Shown here: piece after piece, positions 14,825-22,995 of the stretch | Layout: each line of letters opens with the position of its first letter | How positions within the stretch are numbered: position 1 is the stretch's first letter | Assembly: GCA_040379385.1 (NCBI GenBank) | Contig: JBEILF010000012.1 | Span: forward strand, 1-30,789 | Length of the DNA: 30,789 nucleotides | Source: UKL13-2 sp040379385 | GTDB lineage: Bacteria > Pseudomonadota > Gammaproteobacteria > Burkholderiales > Usitatibacteraceae | Direction of reading: 5' to 3' | The notes under the pieces: generated by a model | Database searches by the model: none | What the model saw: the letters and a program-made list of their open reading frames with translations, nothing else | What the model was told of the DNA's origin: nothing | Made by a program: the position numbers and the translations under genes

Positions 14825-15406
14825 TTAACGCGTTGGCGCTTTGTCGATATACTCAAATACTCGGATCACGCGTGAAACGCCGGAGGTGGTACGCGCAACT
14901 TCAGTTGCTGCATCCGCCTCTTGTTTGGTGACAATGCCCATCAAATAGACCACACTCGCCTCGGTCACAATCTTGACATGGTTCGACGAGAAATCCTTCG
15001 CACCGAGGAAACGCGTTTTGACGTTGGTGGTGATCAGGGTATCGTTTGATCTTGCGGCGAGTGAGGATTTCCCCCCGACCGTCAACTCATTGGTCACGTT
15101 CTTTACGCTACCAATCTTGCGGATCGCTTCGCCAATGTCAGCTTTCATTTTTTCGTCGGATACTTCGCCGGTGAGCAACACGCTGAGATTGAAGCTGGTC
15201 ACGTTGACATGGGCATCCTTAAAGCGGTCAATGATGATCGACCGCGCCTTCCACTCGATGTTCTCATCTTCGACATAAAAGCCGGTTGAACGACGGTCGT
15301 CGACCACAAGCGCAGTTGCACCGACACCGACCGCCGCAATGGGAAAACAACCTTGCAGCATTACCACCGACGCCACCAACCCGGCCAACATCAATAATCG
15401 TTTCAT
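14825..15406 (-). CDS. dolP: BON-domain outer-membrane lipoprotein (DolP/YraP type)
   Basis: A 193-residue lipoprotein, almost the same length as E. coli DolP. The signal runs M-K-R-L-L-M-L-A-G-L-V-A-S-V-V-M-L-Q-G-C20, with Cys20 as the lipidation site. Two BON domains follow (about 48–117 and 124–190); the second begins N-D-T-L-I-T-T-N-V-K-T-R-F-L and contains V-Y-L-M-G-I-V-T-K-Q-E-A-D-A-A, close to DolP. DolP supports outer-membrane integrity and cell-wall amidase control at the septum. The start at 15406 has a GGAGA ribosome site; a longer frame to 15508 would run into yraN. Same-strand neighbours yraN and lpoA match the enterobacterial order, apart from the missing diaA. Confidence 0.9.
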   Translation of the reverse strand: MKRLLMLAGLVASVVMLQGCFPIAAVGVGATALVVDDRRSTGFYVEDENIEWKARSIIIDRFKDAHVNVTSFNLSVLLTGEVSDEKMKADIGEAIRKIGSVKNVTNELTVGGKSSLAARSNDTLITTNVKTRFLGAKDFSSNHVKIVTEASVVYLMGIVTKQEADAATEVARTTSGVSRVIRVFEYIDKAPTR

Positions 15407-15467
15407 TTTCTCTCCAGCAAGTTGGGATAAGTGTGTCAACCAACGCCATCCACCGCGCCTTTGCCTG

Positions 15468-15827
15468 TCAAGCGCCGAAGGCATCCTTGATCCATTCGAC
15501 GCTGGCATTGTTCAATTCGTTCATTAGTATGGCATCAAAGCGACAAGGTGGATTGTGGCGTAGGCCGGCGAGATAGTGCTGCGCTGTCGCAATCAGGCGT
15601 CGTTGTTTGTTGGCATGAATGCTCCCGACTGCTCCACCGAAGTGGCTAGAGGCGCGCATTCGTACTTCGACAAATACAAGCGTTCCGCCGTCTTGCATGA
15701 TGAGATCGATCTCGCCAAATCGGCAGCGGTAGTTGCGGACCACAGTCTCCAAGTTCCGCGCGAGAAGAAATTGTTCGGCGAACCGCTCGGCGGCGTCACC
15801 TGACTTCTTGGTCGTCAATATCTTCAT
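15468..15827 (-). CDS. yraN: UPF0102 nuclease-fold protein YraN
   Basis: A 119-residue protein of the UPF0102 family. It shows G-D-A-A-E-R-F-A-E-Q-F-L followed by N-Y-R-C-R-F-G-E-I-D-L-I-M-Q-D-G and L-V-F-V-E-V-R-M-R, in which the Glu-Asp-(Glu-x-Arg) set matches a restriction-endonuclease-like (PD-(D/E)xK) site. Length is normal for the family. Its cellular role is not established. It follows lpoA by 28 bp and precedes dolP by 61 bp; the start at 15827 fits the family, while the longer frame to 16151 lies inside lpoA. Confidence 0.92.
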   Translation of the reverse strand: MKILTTKKSGDAAERFAEQFLLARNLETVVRNYRCRFGEIDLIMQDGGTLVFVEVRMRASSHFGGAVGSIHANKQRRLIATAQHYLAGLRHNPPCRFDAILMNELNNASVEWIKDAFGA

Positions 15828-15855
15828 TCCCGTAATGTCGGTCGCGTAGCCGCAA

Positions 15856-17220
15856 CTAGTCAGCCAGTTTGACGACCTGCGGTCGACCGTCGCGCATTTC
15901 GACAAGCGGCAGCGCTCGCAAGAACTGGCTACCCTCAAGTGTGATGCGACCGGTGACGCCATCAATCGGCATAAACGGCTGTTTGGCGTTGCTTCGCACC
16001 GGCACCGTAGAAACAACCGTGCCACCGGCTGCTTTATTGGTCTGGGCGGTAGCCGCCTTGTTGACCAACGCATAAACGATCTGCCATGCGTCGATACCCA
16101 ATGCGTAGAGCCGTTCATACTCGGTCGGCAGCCCATCTTGCGGCCTCGCATACGCCGTCACTGCGGTGTGGTCACGCTCGGCGAACCACGGAATCTCCGG
16201 ATACTTCACACTATCCAGATCGAGGTTTTCCACTGCGCCAGCACGCGGGTCAAAGGTCTGCGCCGTGGCATACACAGGCAAGCCTTGCGGCAAGAAGGGG
16301 CGCGCAAAACGGGCAACGGACATGTCGGCGGCGAGGAAGACAACGTCAGCCTTTGCGGCGTCGGGTTTTTCCATCGCCGTCTTTACCTTCGGCCCGTCGT
16401 CCAAGTCGCCGGAAAACACGATGCGTGTGGCAACCGTGCCGCCGAGCTTGAGCCATTCTTTTTCGAACGCCTCTTGGATGCGTTTCGCCAAGGTGGCGTT
16501 CCCAACCACAATGGCGACATTGCGAAACCCTTCGGCGGCGGCTGCACGCGCAGCAAGTCTTGCGTCCCAGTCGAGTGAAAGGGTTATGTGGAAGAAGTTG
16601 TTTGCGTCTGCACGACTCAGATCTGCCGGTGTGTTCAACGCCAGTGTGGGCAAAAATCCGGCTTCACGCGCCACGATGGTCGCGCCGTCACGCGTCAGCC
16701 CCGCCACAATCGCCACCGCACCATCCGTTACTGCTTTACGATACAGCAACGCCATCGAAGTGGCCTCGTCGTCAGCCAGATACACACGCGCCTCAAACTG
16801 CGCTTTGCCGTTCAGTTCGGCGGCGGCAAGAAAGCCTGCCTTAGCGGCTTCTGCAGCTTTGCTGAGGGATTTTGATGACAGTGGCAGGATGAGTGCAATC
16901 GATTGTGGTTTCTCGACAGGAGGTGTGTCTGCCGCCTGCTTGGCCGGCCCGCTTTCCTTCGCCCCGGATGCAGGGGCGGATGCAGGAGAGGACGGTGTGG
17001 CGGCGCTCGCTGGTGGCGACGAGGCGACGATGAGCGGTGCGGGTGTGTCACTCGCCTTTTGCGGCGGAACAGGCTTTTCTTGCGATACTACAGGCACCGC
17101 CGCTGAGGCCAAGAGTACCGGAAGCATCAATAGCGCACGCCGAATAACGCGCCCCGCCAGGATCGGCGTGGGGGCTACGGTGGATTCGGTGCCGTTACTC
17201 GAATACAGAACCAGAGCCAT
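15856..17220 (-). CDS. lpoA: Penicillin-binding-protein activator LpoA-like protein, lacking the TPR domain
   Basis: A 454-residue exported protein. A hydrophobic segment with R24, R27 and R28 before it (29–45) directs export, then a Pro/Ala/Ser-rich linker (about 49–103), then a periplasmic-binding-protein-like domain from 105 (Q-S-I-A-L-I-L-P-L-S) to the end, as in the C-terminal half of E. coli LpoA, which stimulates PBP1A. Two oddities: the N-terminal TPR domain of E. coli LpoA (678 residues in all) is absent, and no lipobox cysteine is seen, so membrane attachment may differ. An AGGTGG ribosome site 9 nt upstream supports the ATG at 17220, only 15 bp from the divergent rsmI start. Confidence 0.82.
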   Translation of the reverse strand: MALVLYSSNGTESTVAPTPILAGRVIRRALLMLPVLLASAAVPVVSQEKPVPPQKASDTPAPLIVASSPPASAATPSSPASAPASGAKESGPAKQAADTPPVEKPQSIALILPLSSKSLSKAAEAAKAGFLAAAELNGKAQFEARVYLADDEATSMALLYRKAVTDGAVAIVAGLTRDGATIVAREAGFLPTLALNTPADLSRADANNFFHITLSLDWDARLAARAAAAEGFRNVAIVVGNATLAKRIQEAFEKEWLKLGGTVATRIVFSGDLDDGPKVKTAMEKPDAAKADVVFLAADMSVARFARPFLPQGLPVYATAQTFDPRAGAVENLDLDSVKYPEIPWFAERDHTAVTAYARPQDGLPTEYERLYALGIDAWQIVYALVNKAATAQTNKAAGGTVVSTVPVRSNAKQPFMPIDGVTGRITLEGSQFLRALPLVEMRDGRPQVVKLAD

Positions 17221-17235
17221 TGATTGACGCCACCT

Positions 17236-18141
17236 ATGCAAAACGAAGGAATCGAGTCCGAAAAACAACAGGTAAAGCTCGAAGCCGCATTATATGTGGT
17301 GGCCACTCCCATCGGTAATCTCGGCGACATCTCCGAGCGCGCGCTCGATATGCTCCGGCGCGCGGATGTGATCGCCGCAGAAGACACACGGAATTCCCAG
17401 TCGCTGCTGAGTCACTACGGCATCAAGGCCCGCCTAATCGCGGTACACGACCACAACGAGCAGCAAGCGGCGGGTGGTGTCGTCAAGCTCATCACGGAGG
17501 GCACGAGTGTGGCGCTGGTGACTGACGCCGGCACCCCTGCGATCAGCGATCCGGGCGCACGGGTGGTCGCAGCCGTCCATGCCGCGAATTTGAAGGTGGT
17601 ACCGATACCAGGTGCCTCGGCGGTGGTCGCGGCAGTATCGGCTAGCGGGGAGGGCGAGGCCGGCTTCCTGTTTCACGGTTTCTTGCCGGCTAAGGCCGGT
17701 GAACGAAAGCGCGCGTTGGCGGCGCTTTATCCGCTTCGTTATCCAATCGTGCTCTACGAGTCGCCGCATCGAATTGTTGAGTCGATGGCCGACATCGCCG
17801 CAGTATTCGGCAGCACCCGCGAGGTCGTCGTCTGCCGAGAGATCACCAAGAAGTTCGAAACGATCAAACGACTGCCATTGGTAGACGCAGTTGCCTGGCT
17901 CGAAAGCGACAGCAATCAGCAGCGCGGGGAGTTTGTTCTCGTGCTAACAAAGCCCAATCAGGACGCGGCGAATGAGGCAAAAGAGCTTGGAGCGGCAACA
18001 CTGGAGCGGACCTTGCGAATTTTGCTTGCAGAGTTACCAGTCAAACAAGCGGTGGCGATGGCCGTACAACTGACAGACGAAAAGAAGAACACCATTTACG
18101 AATTGGCGCTGAAGATTCGTGATGAATCGCCAGACGTCTAA
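17236..18141 (+). CDS. rsmI: 16S rRNA (cytidine(1402)-2'-O)-methyltransferase
   Basis: A 301-residue tetrapyrrole-methylase-fold enzyme that 2'-O-methylates C1402 in the decoding centre of 16S rRNA using SAM. Signature blocks are L19-Y-V-V-A-T-P-I-G-N-L-G-D31, A47-A-E-D-T-R52, the V-T-D-A-G-T-P-A-I-S-D-P-G loop (about 94–107), P-G-A-S-A-V-V-A-A and F-H-G-F-L-P. ATG at 17236 is chosen over a TTG four codons earlier; no clear ribosome site precedes either. It is divergent from lpoA, the common arrangement in Beta- and Gammaproteobacteria. Confidence 0.95.
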   Translation: MQNEGIESEKQQVKLEAALYVVATPIGNLGDISERALDMLRRADVIAAEDTRNSQSLLSHYGIKARLIAVHDHNEQQAAGGVVKLITEGTSVALVTDAGTPAISDPGARVVAAVHAANLKVVPIPGASAVVAAVSASGEGEAGFLFHGFLPAKAGERKRALAALYPLRYPIVLYESPHRIVESMADIAAVFGSTREVVVCREITKKFETIKRLPLVDAVAWLESDSNQQRGEFVLVLTKPNQDAANEAKELGAATLERTLRILLAELPVKQAVAMAVQLTDEKKNTIYELALKIRDESPDV

Positions 18142-18151
18142 TGCACACTTT

Positions 18152-18157
18152 TATAAT
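18152..18157 (+). promoter_or_regulatory. Perfect TATAAT -10 element before pyrC, possible leaderless start
   Basis: TATAAT sits exactly 6 nt before the pyrC ATG (18164), so transcription would start at or within a base or two of the start codon. No Shine-Dalgarno sequence is present. No clear -35 hexamer is seen 16–18 bp upstream. Confidence 0.35.
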
Positions 18158-18163
18158 ATCGAC

Positions 18164-19207
18164 ATGCAAACTTTTATCCAATCACTTACCATCACCCGAC
18201 CCGACGATTGGCACCTGCATGTTCGTGACGGTGCCGCGTTGGCTGCGGTGTTGCCGCACACGGCGCGACAATTCGCACGAGCGATCATCATGCCGAACTT
18301 AAAGCCACCGGTTCGCACAGTTGCGGACGCCGCAGCATATCGCGACCGCATCCTTGCGGTAGTTCCGTCGGGTACGAATTTTGAGCCGCTGATGACGTTG
18401 TATTTGACGGATAACACTTCACCGGAGGACATCTTTGCGGCGAAGGCATCGGGCTTTGTCAAAGCAGTGAAATACTATCCGGCAGGGGCAACGACTAACT
18501 CGGATTCTGGTGTCACAGACATTGGTAAATGTGACGCGGTTTTCGAAGCGATGCAACAGGTTGATCTGCCGTTGCTGCTGCACGGTGAAGTGACGGGTGA
18601 CGATGTTGACGTGTTTGACCGAGAGAAGGTCTTTCTCGAAAAACATCTGATTCCACTCGTGGCGCGTTTCCCAAAACTGCGCATCGTACTCGAACACATT
18701 ACGACCGCAGACTCGGTGAAGTATGTGTTGGCGGCGGGCGACAAGGTTGCCGCTACCATCACCCCGCAGCATCTGCTGTTCAGTCGCAACGCAATTTTCA
18801 AGGGCGGGATTCGCCCACATTTTTACTGTCTGCCAATTTTGAAACGCGAAGAACATCGGCTGGCTCTGGTGCAAGCAGCTACTTCCGGTAACCCAAAGTT
18901 TTTTCTCGGTACCGATAGTGCGCCGCATACCAAGAACGCGAAAGAAGCCTGCTGCGGGAGCGCGGGATGTTACTCTGCGCTGCACGCGATGGAGTTGTAT
19001 GCCGAGGCTTTCGAAGCGGTCGGTGCGCTCGATAAGTTAGAGGCCTTTGCCAGCTTCTACGGGCCTGACTTCTATCGGTTACCACGCAACACTGGCACCA
19101 TCACGCTAAACAAAACCAAGTGGCGCATCCCGGACGTAGTGCCGTTCATGGAGTCGGGGCTGGTTCCGCTGCGCGCGGGTGACGAGTTGACGTGGCTGAT
19201 GGCCTGA
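18164..19207 (+). CDS. pyrC: Dihydroorotase (type II)
   Basis: A 347-residue zinc amidohydrolase that cyclises carbamoyl-aspartate to dihydroorotate in pyrimidine synthesis. Zinc ligands visible are H17-L-H19, the carbamylated lysine K103 (V-K-Y-Y-P-A-G-A-T), H140 (L-L-H-G-E-V), H178 (L-E-H-I-T-T) and D251 (G-T-D-S-A-P-H). Length and N-terminus (R-P-D-D-W-H-L-H-V-R-D-G) match E. coli PyrC, so the start at 18164 is preferred over GTG 18119, which would add 15 residues overlapping rsmI. It overlaps the next gene by 16 bp. Confidence 0.95.
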   Translation: MQTFIQSLTITRPDDWHLHVRDGAALAAVLPHTARQFARAIIMPNLKPPVRTVADAAAYRDRILAVVPSGTNFEPLMTLYLTDNTSPEDIFAAKASGFVKAVKYYPAGATTNSDSGVTDIGKCDAVFEAMQQVDLPLLLHGEVTGDDVDVFDREKVFLEKHLIPLVARFPKLRIVLEHITTADSVKYVLAAGDKVAATITPQHLLFSRNAIFKGGIRPHFYCLPILKREEHRLALVQAATSGNPKFFLGTDSAPHTKNAKEACCGSAGCYSALHAMELYAEAFEAVGALDKLEAFASFYGPDFYRLPRNTGTITLNKTKWRIPDVVPFMESGLVPLRAGDELTWLMA

Positions 19208-20025
19208 CGGACGCATGGGTCAAGATTCGTAAACGACTCGAAGACCCGATTTTTGCGAGTGTGGTCGAGCTCTTGCCGACGTTGGATCGACAGGGCTGGC
19301 CGAGTCTGGACGTTCTGAATGTCATCAGTCGCAATCGCGGCATCGGTAACGCGTTTCAACAGCCTCTGCGATTTATACCGCTGATTGATACCGGTAGTGC
19401 AATGTCCTACGAGATGCAGATTGCGACGTCCGGCGAAGTGCCCACGCGCGAGAATTTGCACGATCTGTTCAATGCCTTGCAGTGGCTTTCGTTTCCCCAA
19501 CTAAAAGGCACCGTCAATGCGGAGCACGTGAAGCGCCTGCAGTCAGGCGGCGAGGCGGAAGCGAGGGCGCGCTGCAAAGCAAGGGACGTGCTGACGATGT
19601 TTGATGAAGGCGGTGTGATTGTTGCGAGTACAGATTCTTCGTTGTTGTCCTTGCTGCAAAACTTTGCGTGGCGTGAGTTGTTTGTTGAGCGGCGTGCGGA
19701 TGTGCTCGCCAATATGCGGTTTCATTTGGTGGGACATGGCCTGATGGAGAAAGCACTAGCACCCTTTATCGGCATAACGGGTAAAGCGATCTTGTTAACT
19801 GTCGATCCTACAGACCTTGATCGAGCCGACGCTCTCGATGCTGCGGCGTCCGCATGGCTATGTGATGAGAACAATCTGACTAGTGCAACAAATCTGTCGC
19901 CCTTACCACTGCTGGGTGTGCCCGGCTGGGATCCCCGCAATGAACATGCGACGTTTTACGACAACACCGATTACTTTCGCACTGGGCGTTTACGCAACAG
20001 CAACGGATCGCCGGGACCCGCGTGA
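19192..20025 (+). CDS. DUF3025 family protein
   Basis: A 277-residue protein of the DUF3025 family. The family core is seen at about 73–105: E-M-Q-I-A-T-S-G-E-V-P-T-R-E-N-L-H-D-L-F-N-A-L-Q-W-L-S-F-P-Q-L-K, followed by N-A-E-H. A late G-V-P-G-W-D-P-R-N-E motif is also typical. The function is unknown. It starts at GTG 19192 inside the end of pyrC (16-bp overlap), which suggests translational coupling. Its stop codon touches the -10 region of rnpB. Confidence 0.82.
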   Translation: MADGLTDAWVKIRKRLEDPIFASVVELLPTLDRQGWPSLDVLNVISRNRGIGNAFQQPLRFIPLIDTGSAMSYEMQIATSGEVPTRENLHDLFNALQWLSFPQLKGTVNAEHVKRLQSGGEAEARARCKARDVLTMFDEGGVIVASTDSSLLSLLQNFAWRELFVERRADVLANMRFHLVGHGLMEKALAPFIGITGKAILLTVDPTDLDRADALDAAASAWLCDENNLTSATNLSPLPLLGVPGWDPRNEHATFYDNTDYFRTGRLRNSNGSPGPA

Positions 20026-20031
20026 GATAAT
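20026..20031 (+). promoter_or_regulatory. Candidate -10 of rnpB
   Basis: GATAAT lies directly after the DUF3025 stop and about 6 nt before the first paired base of RNase P RNA, matching the expected start of transcription. The -35 region is not clear. Confidence 0.4.
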
Positions 20032-20035
20032 CAGT

Positions 20036-20356
20036 GCGGAAGCTCACCAGACAGTCGCTGTGTACTTGTTGCATAGAGGAAGGTCCGGACTCCACAGGGC
20101 AGAGTAGTGGGTAACACCCATCCACCGTGAGGTGAGGATTAGAGCAACAGAGACGAGTCGCATGCTTGCATGCGGGTGAAACGGGCAATCTCTACTCGGA
20201 GCAATACCAAATAGGCAGGCGTTGATGTTGCTCGCGGAGCCTGCGGGTAGGTAGCTAGAGGCGTACGGTAACGTACGTTCGAGATGAATGACTGTCATAC
20301 TCCAAGGCGCGAGCCAAGGGGCGTAACAGAATCCGGCCTATCGGTGGGCTTCCACT
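20036..20356 (+). ncRNA. rnpB: RNase P RNA (class A)
   Basis: The catalytic RNA of RNase P, which trims tRNA 5' leaders, about 320 nt as usual for the bacterial A type. The conserved 5' core AGAGGAAGGTCCGGACTCCA (20075–20094) and the matching 3' core ACAGAATCCGGCCTAT (20326–20341) form the P4 pseudoknot. GGTGAAACGG at 20175–20184 is the conserved central motif. Helix P1 is formed by GGAAGCTCACC (20038–20048) and GGTGGGCTTCC (20343–20353). The position shortly upstream of the mra cluster matches Burkholderiales. No T-rich terminator is seen, and the convergent exporter gene ends 8 bp further on. Confidence 0.95.
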
Positions 20357-20363
20357 TTCTTGT

Positions 20364-21170
20364 TTAGCGTGACGTGTAGATGTCCCAGCCAAAGCGGCAC
20401 ATCAACGCGGTGATCACACACAAGAAGAACACCCGCAAAAAACCGCTGCCACGGTTGACCGCAAGATGTGCGCCGACCCACGCGCCTGCGATGTTGCATA
20501 GCGCCATCGGAATCGCGAGTTTGTAAAGGATGTTGCCGCTCCAGGCGAACCACGCCGTCGCGGCGATGTTGGTGGTGATGTTGACCACCTTAGCTGATGC
20601 AGAAGCCGTGAGGAAATTGAATCCCATCAGACCGACAAAGGCAAAGATCAGAAAGCTGCCGGTACCTGGGCCAAAGAAGCCTTCATAGAAGCCGAGCACC
20701 ACACCCACCAGAATTGCCACGAGTTGTTCGTGTGACTGCGTAAATTTTGGTTGATGTAGTGAGCCAAAGTCCTTCCGCATAAAGGTGTAAATCGCAACGC
20801 CGATTAGCAGCAGCAAGATAATCGGCTTCAACAGTTTTGGATCAATCATCGACACTGCGCGTGCGCCGAGAAACGCAAACACGGCGGCGACCAACGCCGC
20901 TGGAAGCACGGTTTTCCAAGGAATGTCCACTGCGCGCGAAATTTTTGCCAGTGCCACGGAAGTGCCTGCGAGCGAGACAATCTTGTTTGTGCCAAAGATC
21001 GTTGCGACTGGTGCGCCCGGAAGAAACACCAACAACGCGGGCACTTGAATGAGCCCTCCGCCGCCGATGACAGAGTCAACGAGGCCGGCAAAAAATGCCA
21101 GGGCTAGCAGTGCGGCGAGGGACCACGAAGCGAGTGAAACGCCGGCGGCGTGGGAGAAGTCGAAATCCAT
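20364..21170 (-). CDS. TSUP-family membrane exporter (TauE/SafE, YfcA-like)
   Basis: A 268-residue inner-membrane protein with about eight hydrophobic segments. Both halves carry the family repeat: F-F-A-G-L-V-D-S-V-I-G-G-G-G-L-I-Q-V-P-A-L (26–46) and G-F-Y-E-G-F-F-G-P-G-T-G-S-F (164–177), the latter nearly as in E. coli YfcA. TSUP proteins move sulfite, sulfonates or other small organic anions; the substrate here cannot be told. It is convergent with rnpB and lies between it and the metallopeptidase gene. Confidence 0.9.
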   Translation of the reverse strand: MDFDFSHAAGVSLASWSLAALLALAFFAGLVDSVIGGGGLIQVPALLVFLPGAPVATIFGTNKIVSLAGTSVALAKISRAVDIPWKTVLPAALVAAVFAFLGARAVSMIDPKLLKPIILLLLIGVAIYTFMRKDFGSLHQPKFTQSHEQLVAILVGVVLGFYEGFFGPGTGSFLIFAFVGLMGFNFLTASASAKVVNITTNIAATAWFAWSGNILYKLAIPMALCNIAGAWVGAHLAVNRGSGFLRVFFLCVITALMCRFGWDIYTSR

Positions 21171-21221
21171 GTTGTGTATTGCTAACCCTAGATTAACGAA
21201 TTCTGAATGCGAAGTTTCCTA

Positions 21222-22673
21222 TTATTCCGAAGTGACTGAACAAGATTTCTCCGCGTATCTCGGCGTGTTCAGGCGCTTTCCTTCGAAAATCTCCCTAATT
21301 CGAACAGCGTCTATATTGAAGTCCGTTTTGCCCGTTTCTACAGCATTAGATAGTGCCAACAGGCCGCTTTCTCGGTACAAATCCGCGAGCGCTATTTGAA
21401 GCGGCAAGGATTTGTCATCTAGCAGACGTTTCAACAGTGCGCTCTTGTTAGGTGTCGATACCGCTGATAGAAATGCGACAAGAGTCGATTCGTCATATCT
21501 TGGGAACTTTGCCCAGTGCTGTTTCCAAAACCCCATAGTGCTTATTTCTGGCGCACATCGATTTGCGACCCCTACCGCGCCGAGCTGAATTGCAAATCCA
21601 CAGTCGTATGGAATGCGACCGCGCAACCGTTCAGGGTTCATTGGCCAGGATTGATCTCCCGCTGTTTGTAGGCAACTTGCGATCGCGCGCTCCGCGTTTT
21701 TTCTCAGGGTCTCCAAATCTTTGTAGCCGAGCTGATACTGCGCGGCTTGACTGAGCAGCTCCGCGTTTCCTTCGTGCAGCCAAGGAGAGAGTCGGGCCTC
21801 GGACGAATAAACACCTGCGTTCCAGAGGTGCGCGAGTTCATGCGAGGCAATATCGCGGATCGTTTCCAATTGTGCTGACGACGGCGTTGCCCAATCAGAA
21901 CCGCTCAACCCGAAGCGAATCACGCTGCCAGGTACGGTGTCAGCCTGAAAACTCCGGCCCCCTACTTCGCGATTTGCCCACCCTATAAAAACAGAGGGTT
22001 TGCTGAGTGGTCTGGCTGCCAACTCAGTCGCGAAGAGCCGAATCAGTTGTGGCAGCATTACTGCGACTATGTTGCCAACCGAGTCTGATACGCCTTCATC
22101 GACCATCAGTTGCGCTTCTTCCGACTGAACAAACTTGTCTGGCCCCAAGTAAATCCATCCGCGAGGATCTTCCGCGAAGACAGATCCAGGGATACTAATT
22201 TCCTCGCTAGATTTTTGTCCCCTAAAAGCGGCAACACCACCTTTGGGGGCGATCACTTTCCATGACGTGGGCCCGTTCCCATCAAATGTTTGAAGGTACT
22301 TTGTGAACACTAGGACTCCACCGTGCTGCAAGGGGATGAGTGGCGGATATCGCCGATCGCGCTGAATTCCGTCCCAGCTCAGAATGAAACGGATGTGATC
22401 GCATTTTGGTAATCGGATACGTGAACGGTCAAGTTCTACCGTGCAGCCTTCGCTTGGCTGCCATAGCTTGGAACGCACGAAGGAATGCGTATCTGAATCC
22501 GCATCATAAAAATCGATTTGTTTTCTTAGGGTTGGATGTTGGTATTCAACGCTTGCCTTTCCCGCGCCCACGTAGCGAAGCACGATCTCTGAAGTGTTCG
22601 AATTCGCGAGCGGCGTCGTGCTGGCAAAGGCACTGAATATGGCGGCCAAGAGGGAATTGCGATCGAGATTCAT
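21222..22673 (-). CDS. Secreted gluzincin-type metallopeptidase (M1/M61-like)
   Basis: A 483-residue protein with a short signal peptide (hydrophobic 7–20, possible cleavage after P-L-A-N). The zinc site is H278-E-L-A-H282 with the third ligand E301 in W-L-H-E-G-N-A-E, giving exactly HExxH-x18-E, the spacing of M1 aminopeptidases. A beta-rich N-terminal region (25–180) precedes it. No GxMEN exopeptidase motif is visible, so it may not be an aminopeptidase. Substrate unknown. No operon partner is evident. Base composition looks more AT-rich than the neighbours, and it sits between rnpB and mraZ, which are usually close together, so it may be a later insertion. Confidence 0.65.
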   Translation of the reverse strand: MNLDRNSLLAAIFSAFASTTPLANSNTSEIVLRYVGAGKASVEYQHPTLRKQIDFYDADSDTHSFVRSKLWQPSEGCTVELDRSRIRLPKCDHIRFILSWDGIQRDRRYPPLIPLQHGGVLVFTKYLQTFDGNGPTSWKVIAPKGGVAAFRGQKSSEEISIPGSVFAEDPRGWIYLGPDKFVQSEEAQLMVDEGVSDSVGNIVAVMLPQLIRLFATELAARPLSKPSVFIGWANREVGGRSFQADTVPGSVIRFGLSGSDWATPSSAQLETIRDIASHELAHLWNAGVYSSEARLSPWLHEGNAELLSQAAQYQLGYKDLETLRKNAERAIASCLQTAGDQSWPMNPERLRGRIPYDCGFAIQLGAVGVANRCAPEISTMGFWKQHWAKFPRYDESTLVAFLSAVSTPNKSALLKRLLDDKSLPLQIALADLYRESGLLALSNAVETGKTDFNIDAVRIREIFEGKRLNTPRYAEKSCSVTSE

Positions 22674-22882
22674 ATGTTGAGAATGGCAATTGAGGTTGGT
22701 TGGCTAGAAAAAATCGAAGCTTCTATCATTGTGCGCTTTCCGGCAAAAGGACACGTATTGACGTGGAATTTAGCAGTGTGAAGAAGTTTATGTATAAAAA
22801 TACAGTAATTGCCTGATTTTTCAGCAAAATTCCTACGAAGTTACTTTAGGTATTAAGGCTATCTCATTAATTATCAACGGAG

Positions 22883-22891
22883 TTTTCCACA
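22883..22891 (+). promoter_or_regulatory. DnaA-box-like site TTTTCCACA
   Basis: TTTTCCACA fits the TTWTNCACA DnaA-box consensus without mismatch. It is single and 67 bp upstream of the mra -35 element, so regulatory use by DnaA is possible but unproven. Confidence 0.35.
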
Positions 22892-22947
22892 GGCTATTTC
22901 GCATCAACAAAACACGCTAAGTCCCTGAACCATAAAGAAAAAATCTT

Positions 22948-22973
22948 AAAAACCTGCTTGACCGCAGGTTTTT
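22948..22973 (+). terminator. Strong hairpin overlapping the mra promoter
   Basis: AAAAACCTGC (22948–22957) pairs perfectly with GCAGGTTTTT (22964–22973) around TTGACC, followed by T-rich sequence. It has the form of a bidirectional terminator. Its loop is the -35 hexamer of the mra promoter. Confidence 0.65.
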
Positions 22974-22986
22974 GTTTGCCTATAGT
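22958..22986 (+). promoter_or_regulatory. mra (division/cell-wall cluster) sigma70 promoter
   Basis: TTGACC (22958–22963), a 17-bp spacer and TATAGT (22981–22986) match the sigma70 consensus at 5 of 6 positions each. Transcription from about 22993 gives a leader of about 145 nt before mraZ. MraZ-type repeats lie at or just beyond the start point, which fits autorepression. Confidence 0.8.
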
Positions 22987-22995
22987 GTCCACAAG

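Noticed and set aside
16166..17227. 353-residue plus-strand frame opposite lpoA
   Set aside because: Ala/Ser-rich antisense frame of a GC-rich gene; lpoA on the other strand has clear domain structure and a ribosome site.
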